Positions 40,182 through 48,235 of a stretch of 64,000 bases of DNA are shown here, piece after piece. The translations under genes and the position numbers were made by a program. The notes under the pieces are model-generated. The model was not told the origin of the DNA. It searched no databases and saw nothing but the letters and a program-made list of their open reading frames with translations. The DNA comes from Bradyrhizobium sp. CB1650 (lineage in GTDB: Bacteria > Pseudomonadota > Alphaproteobacteria > Rhizobiales > Xanthobacteraceae): NCBI RefSeq assembly GCF_029761915.1, contig NZ_CP121695.1, forward strand, positions 2,199,501 to 2,263,500. The letters run 5' to 3'. How positions within the stretch are numbered: position 1 is the stretch's first letter; every line of letters starts with the position of its first letter.

Positions 40182-42128
40182 TTACGCCAGGCAGCGGAAC
40201 AGCAGCACGGGATCACGATCGGGATCGATACGCAACCTGATCCCGCCCCATTCGATGCGGGACTGTTCGCCTGTCAGGAGGTTTTCGAGGACCGTCACGT
40301 GGTGCCGCTGCCTGCCGGCGTCAACCGTGACGTCGCCAAGCGGCAGCCAGAATTCGCGCGCATGGCGCGATAGGGCGACCACGACCACGACGGTGTTGGC
40401 CGGATCGACCGCCTGCTTCACGAATGCGACCGTTTCGTCGTCCTCGATGCCGAGGAACCGCAGATTGGGCGTCTGCTGAAGGGCCGTGTTTTCGCTGCGG
40501 ATGCGATTGAGCTCGGCGATATAGCTCTTGATGTTGCCGGGCTGGTTCCAGTCGCGCTGCCGGATCTGGTACTTCTCCGAGTCGAGATACTCCTCGCGGC
40601 CGGGAATGGCGTCGTGTTCCAGGAGCTCGAACCCGCTGTAGACGCCATAGTTGCCGGACAGCGTCGCCGCCAGCGCAACGCGCGACTTGAACATCCAAGG
40701 CTCGCCGCCCTGCAGATGAAAGGGCAACAGGTCAGGTGTATTGACGAACAGGTTCGGCCGGTAGAAATCCCGTTCCGGATAACTGGTGAGTTCGCCGAGA
40801 TATTGCTCGAGCTCCCACTTCCGGGTGCGCCAGGGAAAGTAGGTGAAGGATTGCGCGAAGCCGAGCTTTGCGAGCCCGTTCATCAGCTTCGGCCGCGTGA
40901 ATGACTTTGCGAACAAGATCACCTCGGGATGCCGGCGACGGATGTCGCGGATGAGCCAGTCCCAGAACGGGAGCGGCGCGGTATCGTGATTGTCGACGGC
41001 GAAAATGGTCACGCCATGGTCGATCCAGAACAGCATGACGTCGCGGAAGGCGTTCCACAGCGCGATCCTGTCAACGCAGGCGAAATCTGGAATGACGATA
41101 TCGGGATAGGGGTCGTCCGCGGCGCGCACCGAGCGGTCTGGTCGCCACTTGAACCATTCCGGATGCTGCCTCAGCCAGGGATGATCCGGCGAGCATTGCA
41201 TGGCGAAATCGAGCGCGAGCTCCACGCCATATTCCAGGCACGTTGCGACCAGCGCCCGGAAATCCTCGATCGTGCCAAGCTCGGGATGCAAGGCATCATG
41301 CCCGCCCTCGGCGGCGCCGATGGCATAGGGCGAGCCGGGATCGTGTTCGGTGGCGATCGGGGAATCGTTGCGGCCCTTGCGCCGCGTGTGGCCGATCGGA
41401 TGAATCGGCGTGAAGTAGAGCACGTCAAATCCCATCGCGCCGATGTCAGGCACGCGCGCGATGCAGTCCCTGAGCGTGCCGTGCTGGCCGGGCACCGCGC
41501 TCTGGCTGCGCGGCATCATCTGGTACCAGGTGCTGAAGCGTGCCTTGTCACGTTGGGCGCTCAGCGGGAAGAGCGGGGAGCGGGTCACGTCGAGGCGCGA
41601 CTGGCTCTCGGCCATGGCCTCGCTCAGCTCGGCTGCGAGCAGCGGCGCGACCTCGCCGGTCTGAAGATAGTCCTCGCACTGTCTGAGGATGATCGAGGCG
41701 GCGTCCTGCCGCACGCCATGCGCCTTGGTCAGAAGGCCGGCGCCCTCGATCGCGTCGAGCGTGACATCGGCGCCGGAAAGCCGCTTCCGCTCCAGCCCAT
41801 GGCGCCAGGTGGCGAATTCGTCGGTCCAGGCTTCGACGGCATAGACGTACAGGCCGGGCTCCGTCGGGACGAACGCGCCGTACCAGCGGTCGTTGCCATG
41901 ATGAGACATCGGCTCGCGCCGCCAGTCACGGTCCTGCTCGCGGCGCCAGACCAGTGCCGCGCTGATCACGGCGTCGCCGTCGCGGTAGATGTCGGCCCAG
42001 ACCTCGACCCGCTCGCCCGCGATCCGTTTCACGGCGAAGCGGCCGCCGTCGATCAACGGATAGACGTTCTCAATGAGGAAAGCGCTGCCGGCTGCGGCGC
42101 TCTCAACGGTTTGAATTGTCTTGTTCAC
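40182..42128 (-). CDS. GlgE-like GH13_3 protein with altered active site
   Basis: A 648-residue homologue of GlgE, which transfers maltose from maltose-1-phosphate to alpha-glucan. The fold landmarks are all there: the maltosyltransferase N-terminal domain, YFTPIHPIGHTRRKGRND, DPGSPYAIGAAEGGHDALHPELGT, LDFAMQCSPDHPW, FVNTPDLLPFHLQGG, and GVYSGFELLE...GREEYLDSEKYQIR. Key sites differ. The nucleophile D379 remains (IFAVDN), but the preceding Arg of FRVDN is Ala377, NPHTKP is NHDTAP, and the acid/base Glu of LAEAFTRP is Lys408 (FAKSFTRP, codon 40907-40905). The KKYQDIYP phosphate-binding segment is missing. It may be non-catalytic or have a different role. It is the first gene of the operon. Confidence 0.88.
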   Translation of the reverse strand: MNKTIQTVESAAAGSAFLIENVYPLIDGGRFAVKRIAGERVEVWADIYRDGDAVISAALVWRREQDRDWRREPMSHHGNDRWYGAFVPTEPGLYVYAVEAWTDEFATWRHGLERKRLSGADVTLDAIEGAGLLTKAHGVRQDAASIILRQCEDYLQTGEVAPLLAAELSEAMAESQSRLDVTRSPLFPLSAQRDKARFSTWYQMMPRSQSAVPGQHGTLRDCIARVPDIGAMGFDVLYFTPIHPIGHTRRKGRNDSPIATEHDPGSPYAIGAAEGGHDALHPELGTIEDFRALVATCLEYGVELALDFAMQCSPDHPWLRQHPEWFKWRPDRSVRAADDPYPDIVIPDFACVDRIALWNAFRDVMLFWIDHGVTIFAVDNHDTAPLPFWDWLIRDIRRRHPEVILFAKSFTRPKLMNGLAKLGFAQSFTYFPWRTRKWELEQYLGELTSYPERDFYRPNLFVNTPDLLPFHLQGGEPWMFKSRVALAATLSGNYGVYSGFELLEHDAIPGREEYLDSEKYQIRQRDWNQPGNIKSYIAELNRIRSENTALQQTPNLRFLGIEDDETVAFVKQAVDPANTVVVVVALSRHAREFWLPLGDVTVDAGRQRHHVTVLENLLTGEQSRIEWGGIRLRIDPDRDPVLLFRCLA

Positions 42129-42197
42129 GGTGATGCCATTGACAAGAAGCAGGGCCCCCTTTCCCTTGTCGGGAACCGACGCTTGGTACCTATATAG

Positions 42198-42223
42198 AAA
42201 GCCGCTTGTGTGTCATTAGTTCC
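42198..42223 (-). promoter_or_regulatory. Candidate EcfG-type promoter for the glgE-like/treS/glgB operon
   Basis: Minus strand GGAAC (42223-42219), 17 bases, CTTT (42201-42198), about 70 bases before the ATG at 42128. The -10 part is one base off the usual NGTT, so this is weaker than the other boxes. Confidence 0.4.
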
Positions 42224-42228
42224 CCCTG

Positions 42229-42254
42229 GGAACGGCAGGTGCGGTCTGCGAGTT
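42229..42254 (+). promoter_or_regulatory. EcfG-type promoter for malQ
   Basis: Plus strand GGAAC (42229-42233), 17 bases, AGTT (42251-42254), 79 bases before the malQ ATG. It lies back to back with the weaker minus-strand box for the treS operon, so the trehalose/glucan genes may be induced together by general stress. Confidence 0.55.
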
Positions 42255-42332
42255 ACCCGTGACTAACGTCTTCCGACGCCTGGTTAAAATCGATGCCCCC
42301 GGCAAAAGGGTGGCGTGCAAGCTGCGTGCCGA

Positions 42333-44294
42333 ATGAATCATTTAGCTCAAGCCGAAATCAAGGGCGTCCAGTCCGAATTCATCGACGCCCTGGGAAAACT
42401 GCGGATCACCGCACCCGAAGCCCTGAAATCCATCCTCGACGCCCTGCCGGAGAAGCGAGTCTATCGCTTCGCCAGTGGGCCGGTCGTGGTTCGCGCCCTG
42501 GCCAATGCGCGCACCGAATTGGTGGCCACCGGCGCGACGCCGCTCCGGTGGAAAATCACCGGCAATTTCAATGTGATCGCGCAAGGTGAAACGCGCGAGC
42601 CGGTGATTGCCTGGCCGGCCGGCCTGCCGCTCGGCTACCACCGCTTGACGCTGGCCGATGCCGACGGCGTGACCGAAGAAGTGCCGATGATCGTGGCCCC
42701 CGAGCGCGCCTTTGGCGGCGACTTCGATCGTGGCTGGCTGCTCGCGGTGCAGCTCTACAGCGTCCGTTCCGATCGCAATTGGGGCATCGGCGATTTCACC
42801 GATCTTGCCGGTCTCGTGCGGCTTGCCCGGCAGCTCGGCGCCGACGGCGTCGGCCTCAATCCCCTGCATGTGCTGTTCGACGACCACCCGACCGATTGCA
42901 GCCCGTATTCGCCGAATAGCCGGCTGTTCCTCAATCCGCTCTATATCGACGTCGAAAAAATCCCTGAGTTCTCCTCCAAACTGCTCCCGGACGCTCCCGC
43001 CATCGCCGCGCGCCTGCGCGAAGGCGATCGCGTGCCCTATGCCGAGATGGCGGCGCTGAAATGGCGCGGCCTGCGCGCCGCCTTTGACAGTTTCGTGATG
43101 AAGGCGAGCGAGACGCGCCGGCGGGAGTTTGCCGCATTCCGCACCGAGCGTGCGCCGCTATTGTCACGCTTTGCCTGCTTCGAGGTGCTGCGGCATCGTT
43201 TCGCCGGGCCCTGGTGGGAATGGCCGCGGGAATGGCGGCAGCCGGATGAGACGAAGCTCGCCGAATTGCGCAACGGTCCCGATAGGCGCGAGGTCGAGTT
43301 CGTCGAATTCGCGCAGTGGACCGCCGAGTCGCAGTTGCAGGCCGCCAAGGTGCTCGCGGCCCAGCTCGGCATGAAGGTCGGGCTCTATCTCGACGTTGCC
43401 GTCGGCGTGCAGTCTAACGGCTTCGATGCCTGGAACGAGCAGATGGCGATTTCCCGCCATCTCGCCGTCGGCGCGCCACCCGACGTGCTCAACACTGTCG
43501 GCCAGGACTGGGGCCTTGCCGGCTTCAACGCCGGCGGCCTGGAAGCGCAGTCCTTCGTGCCGTTTGCCGCGATGCTGGCCGCCTCGATGCGCCATGCCGG
43601 CGCGATCCGGCTCGATCACGTGCTCGGCCTGAAGCGGCTCTATCTGGTGCCGCGCGGCTTCAAGCCCGACAACGGCGCCTATGTGCAGATGCCGTTCGAG
43701 GCGCTGCTGGCGGCGGTGGCGCGCGAGAGCGCCAGGCACAAATGCATCGTGATCGGCGAGGATCTCGGCACCGTTCCGGAAGGTTTCCGCGAGACCATGC
43801 AGGACTGGGGCATCTGGTCCTATCTCGTCATGATGTTCGAGCGCGACGATGCCGGCCATTTCCGCAATGTCGATCATTACCGGCCCAATGCGCTGGTCAC
43901 GCTGAATACGCACGATCTCTGCACGTATGCCGGCTGGCGTTCCTTCAGCGATCTGAAGATGAAGCTTTCGCTCGGGATCGACCCCGGCGAGAACGACGAG
44001 GCGCGCTGGCATGCGCTCGGCATGCTCGACGAGATCCTGCGCGTCAACGGCATTCGTGCCAACGACCTCTATTCGGTGCTCGCCTTCCTGTCGCGCACGC
44101 CGTCGCGGCTGTTGGCGGTCTCGCTGGAAGATCTGCTCGGCGTGATTGACCAACCCAACATTCCCGGCACGATCGACGAGCATCCGAACTGGCGCCAGCG
44201 GCTGCCGGTCGCGCTCGACAAGATTGCCTCGCACGTTGATCTGGCGGCTTTGAAGGCGGCGACGCGGGAACGTTCGTCAGCCGGCGGGAGTTGA
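42333..44294 (+). CDS. malQ: 4-alpha-glucanotransferase (amylomaltase) MalQ
   Basis: A 653-residue GH77 enzyme that disproportionates maltodextrins and releases glucose. Motifs: GIGDFTDLAGLVRLARQLGADGVGLNPLH, SPYSPNSRLFLNPLYIDVE, catalytic Asp in GAIRLDHVLGLKRLYLVP, acid Glu in IVIGEDLGTVPEGFRE, and NTHDLCTYAGW. The ATG at 42333 fits family N-termini; the frame is open to a GTG at 42315. Divergent from the treS operon and followed 30 bases later by the GH15 gene. Confidence 0.95.
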   Translation: MNHLAQAEIKGVQSEFIDALGKLRITAPEALKSILDALPEKRVYRFASGPVVVRALANARTELVATGATPLRWKITGNFNVIAQGETREPVIAWPAGLPLGYHRLTLADADGVTEEVPMIVAPERAFGGDFDRGWLLAVQLYSVRSDRNWGIGDFTDLAGLVRLARQLGADGVGLNPLHVLFDDHPTDCSPYSPNSRLFLNPLYIDVEKIPEFSSKLLPDAPAIAARLREGDRVPYAEMAALKWRGLRAAFDSFVMKASETRRREFAAFRTERAPLLSRFACFEVLRHRFAGPWWEWPREWRQPDETKLAELRNGPDRREVEFVEFAQWTAESQLQAAKVLAAQLGMKVGLYLDVAVGVQSNGFDAWNEQMAISRHLAVGAPPDVLNTVGQDWGLAGFNAGGLEAQSFVPFAAMLAASMRHAGAIRLDHVLGLKRLYLVPRGFKPDNGAYVQMPFEALLAAVARESARHKCIVIGEDLGTVPEGFRETMQDWGIWSYLVMMFERDDAGHFRNVDHYRPNALVTLNTHDLCTYAGWRSFSDLKMKLSLGIDPGENDEARWHALGMLDEILRVNGIRANDLYSVLAFLSRTPSRLLAVSLEDLLGVIDQPNIPGTIDEHPNWRQRLPVALDKIASHVDLAALKAATRERSSAGGS

Positions 44295-44324
44295 GTTCCC
44301 GTCGCTTCGCAGGATGGCAACGAA

Positions 44325-46127
44325 TTGTCAGTGAGGATCGAGGACTACGCACTGATCGGCGACTGCGAGACTGCGGCGCTGATCGGCCGCAACGGCTCGA
44401 TCGACTGGCTGTGCTGGCCGGCCTTCGATTCCGACGCCTGCTTTGCGGCCATCCTCGGGACGCACAGGAACGGTCGCTGGCTGATCGCGCCAAATGACCC
44501 TGTCACCAGCACGTCGCGGCGCTACCTCGGCAACACGCTGATCCTCGAGACGCGCTTCGAGACCGACAGCGGCACCATCGCGCTGATCGATTTCATGCCG
44601 CCGCGCGGCAAGGCGTCCGACATCGTGCGGCTGGTGCGCGGCATCAATGGTACGGTGAAAATGCGGATGGAGCTCGTGATCCGCTTCGGCTTCGGCGCCG
44701 ACATTCCCTGGGTGCGGCGAACCGAGGACGGCGCGTTGCTGGCTGTCTGCGGCCAGGACATGACGGTGCTGCGGACGCCGGTCGAGACAAGGGGGAAGGA
44801 TCTCACGACGGTTGCTGAATTCGAGGTGAAGGCCGGCGCGACCGTGCCCTTCGTGCTGACCTATGGCCCCTCGCATCTCCCGGTACCCGAGCCGATCGAT
44901 CCTGAGATCGCGCTTCAGGAGGCCGAGACCTTCTGGAAGGGTTGGTGCAGCCGCTGCAATCGGGACGGCGCCTACCACGATCTCATCCTGCGCTCGCTGA
45001 TCACGCTGAAGGCGCTGACCTTCGATCCGACCGGCGGCATCGTCGCGGCGCCGACCACGTCATTGCCGGAAAAGCTCGGCGGGATGCGGAACTGGGACTA
45101 CCGCTTCTGCTGGCTGCGCGACGCCACCTTCACCCTGCTGGCGCTGATGAACTCGGGCTACACCGAGGAAGCCTCGGCCTGGCACAATTGGCTATTGCGC
45201 GCGGCGGCCGGCGCGCCGTCGCACATGCAGATCATGTACGGCATCTGGGGCCAAAGGCGGCTGCTCGAATGGGAGGCCGGCTGGCTCGACGGTTATGAGG
45301 GGGCGAAGCCGGTACGGGTCGGCAATGCCGCGCATGCGCAGCTCCAGCTCGACGTCTATGGCGAGTTGATCGACGCGTTTCACCAGTCACGCATGGCCAA
45401 GCTGAAGCTCGACGAGGAGAGCTGGGCGCTGGAATGCGCCGTGCTCAACCACCTCGCCGAGGTCTGGGACCAGCCGGATCACGGCATCTGGGAGCGGCGA
45501 GGACAGCCGAAGCACTACGTCTTCTCCAAGGTGATGACCTGGCTCGCCTTCGACCGCGGCATCAAGAGTGCCGAGACGTTCGGCTTCAAGGCGCCGCTTC
45601 TGCACTGGCGCACCTTGCGCGAAGCCATCCATCGCGATGTCTGCAACAGGGGGTTCGACGCAGGAGAGAATGCCTTTGTCGAATCCTACGGCTCGAAGCT
45701 GCTCGATGCGAGCGTGCTGCTGCTGCCCTCCGTCGGCTTCCTGCCGGCGACGGATCCGCGCGTCCGCGGCACCATCGCGGCCGTCGAAAGATGCATGATG
45801 CCCGACGGTTTCGTGCTGCGGCACGACCCGCGCGAAGCGTCCGGGGGGCAACAGCCGATCGAGGGCGCGTTCCTCGCCTGCACCCTGTGGCTGGCCGACG
45901 CCTGCGTGCTGTCGGGCGATCTCGACAAGGCGCAGGTGCTGTTCGACCGGGTGGTGGCGGTCGCCAACGACGTCGGGTTGCTCGCCGAAGAATACGATCC
46001 GGGGGCGCGCCGTCAGACCGGAAATTTCCCGCAGGCGCTGACCCACATCGCCCTGATCAACACCGCGCACAATCTGTCGGCGGCGCGGCGGGAAAGCGAA
46101 AAGCCGGCGGTGCAGCGGTCGCAGTAG
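44325..46127 (+). CDS. GH15 family glucoamylase/trehalase-like protein
   Basis: A 600-residue cytosolic GH15 protein. N-terminal beta domain (IEDYALIGDCETAALIGRNGSIDWLCWPAFDS), then the (alpha/alpha)6 barrel with GGMRNWDYRFCWLRDATFTLLAL, acid Glu in HGIWERRGQPKHYVFSKVMTWLAFDRG, and base Glu in LLAEEYDPGARRQTGNFPQALTHIALI. Proteins of this subgroup are annotated as glucoamylases, but some (in mycobacteria and others) are trehalases; sequence alone does not decide. In this trehalose cluster a trehalase role is plausible. The start TTG at 44325 or GTG at 44331 is uncertain. It ends 5 bases from the convergent phosphatase gene. Confidence 0.92.
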   Translation: MSVRIEDYALIGDCETAALIGRNGSIDWLCWPAFDSDACFAAILGTHRNGRWLIAPNDPVTSTSRRYLGNTLILETRFETDSGTIALIDFMPPRGKASDIVRLVRGINGTVKMRMELVIRFGFGADIPWVRRTEDGALLAVCGQDMTVLRTPVETRGKDLTTVAEFEVKAGATVPFVLTYGPSHLPVPEPIDPEIALQEAETFWKGWCSRCNRDGAYHDLILRSLITLKALTFDPTGGIVAAPTTSLPEKLGGMRNWDYRFCWLRDATFTLLALMNSGYTEEASAWHNWLLRAAAGAPSHMQIMYGIWGQRRLLEWEAGWLDGYEGAKPVRVGNAAHAQLQLDVYGELIDAFHQSRMAKLKLDEESWALECAVLNHLAEVWDQPDHGIWERRGQPKHYVFSKVMTWLAFDRGIKSAETFGFKAPLLHWRTLREAIHRDVCNRGFDAGENAFVESYGSKLLDASVLLLPSVGFLPATDPRVRGTIAAVERCMMPDGFVLRHDPREASGGQQPIEGAFLACTLWLADACVLSGDLDKAQVLFDRVVAVANDVGLLAEEYDPGARRQTGNFPQALTHIALINTAHNLSAARRESEKPAVQRSQ

Positions 46128-46132
46128 CCGGC

Positions 46133-46945
46133 TCAGCCTATACCGTTCCGCTTCAAGATCACCTCAATCGCCGCGGCAAAGCCGTCCTGCTCATTGGTGG
46201 CGGTCACGTGCATCGCCTGCCGCTTGACGTCGTCGGCGGCATTGCCCATGGCGACCGAGAAGCCGCTGACGCCGAACATCGCGAGATCGTTCTGCATGTC
46301 GCCGATGGTGGCGACCGCATCGGTCGCAATCCCGAGGCGCTGCGCCATCGCCTGCACGAAGGTGCCCTTGTTGAAGCCGGGCGGGGTGATGTCGAGATAA
46401 TAGGTCTGCGAACGCACCGCAGTCGCCTCTCTGCCGAGCGCCTCCTGCATCACCTTCTCGCAGGCCTCCAGCCCCGCCGCATCGGCGCTTGCGCCGACGA
46501 TCTTGCAGGCGCTGGCGAGGTACGGCGTGAAGTCCGGCACGACGGTGGGGTCGGCACGGATCGTGTGCTGCTCATGCGCGACGTAGCCGCCCTCGGGATT
46601 GTCGATCAGCCATTTGTCGGCGGTGAAGACCCAGACGTCGGCGCCGAATTCCCGGAGGATCTGCAGGCAGCGCTCGGCCGCGGTCCGCGGGATCAGGTGC
46701 TGCTCGACCGGGTTCATCCGCGTATCGATGATCGAAGAGCCGTTGAACGGGCCGACCGGCAGGGTGATCGAGAGCGGCTCGATCAGGAAGCGCATGCCGA
46801 TCGCGGGGCGGCTCGAAGTGATGGTAAAGCCGATGCCGGCGTTGTGCAGCCGCTGCACCGCGGCCCTGGCGCGGTCGGTCAGCGTCTTGTCCTTGGTCAG
46901 AAGCGTCCCGTCGACGTCGGAGACCACGAGTGAGATGGGTATCAT
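46133..46945 (-). CDS. Cof-type HAD-superfamily phosphatase
   Basis: A 270-residue cytosolic phosphatase. HAD motif I DVDGTLL (nucleophile Asp at residue 10, VVSDVDGTLLTKDKTL), motif II around FTITSSRP, motif III near FNKGTFVQAMAQRLG (Lys) and motif IV GDMQNDLAMF, with an inserted Cof/C2-type cap. The substrate is probably a sugar phosphate or nucleotide, but unknown. The ATG at 46945 overlaps the gluconokinase stop (ATGA). The longer frame to 47317 is rejected. Confidence 0.85.
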   Translation of the reverse strand: MIPISLVVSDVDGTLLTKDKTLTDRARAAVQRLHNAGIGFTITSSRPAIGMRFLIEPLSITLPVGPFNGSSIIDTRMNPVEQHLIPRTAAERCLQILREFGADVWVFTADKWLIDNPEGGYVAHEQHTIRADPTVVPDFTPYLASACKIVGASADAAGLEACEKVMQEALGREATAVRSQTYYLDITPPGFNKGTFVQAMAQRLGIATDAVATIGDMQNDLAMFGVSGFSVAMGNAADDVKRQAMHVTATNEQDGFAAAIEVILKRNGIG

Positions 46946-47499
46946 GACATGGCCCTGGGTTTCTTGGCCTTGGGTTTCGCGCCGCCGAATTTCAATTGCC
47001 GCATGACGCCGTCCACGATCGCCTCGACGGTCTCGTCGATCGAGACCGTGATCACATGTTCGGTCGCCTCCGGCGGCTCCAGTGTCCTGAACTGGCTGGT
47101 CAATAGCTCCGGCGGCATGAAATGGCCCTTGCGATGGGCGAGCCGGTCGGCGATCAGCTCCTGCGTGCCCTTGAGGAAGACGAAGCGGACGTCGTCGCGA
47201 CCCCGCAGCAGCACGTCGCGATAGGCGTGTTTCAGCGCCGAGCAGGCGATGATGACGTGTTCGCCGGCCTTGCAGACCCGCGCGATCTCGTCGGCGATGG
47301 CGTTGAGCCAGGGCCAACGATCTTCGTCGGTGAGCGGGTGGCCCGCCCTCATCTTCTCGACATTGCTGGCGGGGTGAAAGCTGTCACCGTCCTCGAAACG
47401 CCAGCCGAGCCGCTCGCCGAGCGCTTTCGCAACCGTACTCTTGCCCGAGCCCGACACGCCCATCACGATCAATGCGCAAGGTGCTTCAACGCCCGCCAC
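46942..47499 (-). CDS. gntK: Gluconokinase (carbohydrate kinase, GntK-type)
   Basis: A 185-residue kinase phosphorylating gluconate to 6-phosphogluconate. Walker A MGVSGSGKST, then ALGERLGWRFEDGDSFHPASNVEKMRAGHPLTDEDRWPWL (the GntK hallmark), ACSALKHAYRDVLL, and a lid region FLKGTQELIADRLAHRKGHFMPPELLTSQF. The start is GTG at 47499 with an excellent GGAGGG 5 bases upstream; the frame to 47586 overlaps pgl. The start overlaps the end of pgl by 14 bases. Its product feeds Gnd in the same operon. Confidence 0.93.
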   Translation of the reverse strand: MAGVEAPCALIVMGVSGSGKSTVAKALGERLGWRFEDGDSFHPASNVEKMRAGHPLTDEDRWPWLNAIADEIARVCKAGEHVIIACSALKHAYRDVLLRGRDDVRFVFLKGTQELIADRLAHRKGHFMPPELLTSQFRTLEPPEATEHVITVSIDETVEAIVDGVMRQLKFGGAKPKAKKPRAMS

Positions 47500-48235
47500 G
47501 AATTCCCTCCGGAAGCGCGGCCCGGTCGACCAGCCAGACGGTCTCACCATCCGAGCGCGCGCGCAACGCGGGCAAATTCTCGCCATTGCAGAGGCGCGTC
47601 AAGATCGCCTGCTTGTCGTGCCCGGCGATCTCGAACAGCATTTCGCGGCATGAGGCCAAAGCCGGCAGGGTAAGCGAGACCCGCGGCACGAAAGGCGCGA
47701 CATTGGCCTTGGGCACGCCGACAACCCAGCGCGCGGTCTCCTCGACCGCGGGATAGCCGGGAAACAGCGAGGCGGTGTGGCCGTCCGGTCCCGCGCCCAT
47801 CAGGACCATGTCGAACAGCGGGCGCGATGGATCGAGCCGATCCGCGCCGTAGAAGGCCTGCAGCTCGCGCTGATAGGCCTCGGCGCTGCGACCGGGATTT
47901 TCGGTCGCGGTCGGGATCGGGTGGATGTGGCCGGGCGGTGCGCTGCGATCGAGGAAGATCGAGCGTGCGACCGCCATGTTGTTGAGGGGATCGCTTTCCG
48001 GCACGAAGCGCTCGTCGCCGATGAACCAGTGCACGCGTTCCCAGGGAATTCTGCCGCGATAGGCATCGCCCCCGAGCAGTTCATAAAGTTGCTTCGGGCT
48101 CGATCCGCCGGTGAGGCAGATCGCGACGCGCCCGGAGTTGGCCGCGATCCGCGCCATCACCCGCTCGGCTGCGGCGTGCGCCAGCGCTTCAGCGTCGGTC
48201 TCGACGATCAATTTCGGCCGGCCGGCGGCAGCCAT
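47486..48235 (-). CDS. pgl: 6-phosphogluconolactonase
   Basis: A 249-residue DevB-type lactonase hydrolysing 6-phosphogluconolactone from Zwf. Motifs: ICLTGGSSPKQLYELLG, WFIGDERFVPESDPLNNMAVAR, FDMVLMGAGPDGHTASLFPG, and KANVAPFVPRVSLTLPAL. The start ATG overlaps the zwf stop (TGATG); a GTG lies one codon upstream. In operon with zwf and gnd. Confidence 0.95.
   Translation of the reverse strand: MAAAGRPKLIVETDAEALAHAAAERVMARIAANSGRVAICLTGGSSPKQLYELLGGDAYRGRIPWERVHWFIGDERFVPESDPLNNMAVARSIFLDRSAPPGHIHPIPTATENPGRSAEAYQRELQAFYGADRLDPSRPLFDMVLMGAGPDGHTASLFPGYPAVEETARWVVGVPKANVAPFVPRVSLTLPALASCREMLFEIAGHDKQAILTRLCNGENLPALRARSDGETVWLVDRAALPEGIRGGR

Noticed and set aside
42174..42200. Another GGAAC near the malQ/glgE promoter
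   Set aside because: No NGTT at 16-17 bases spacing on that strand, so it is not counted as an EcfG-type box.
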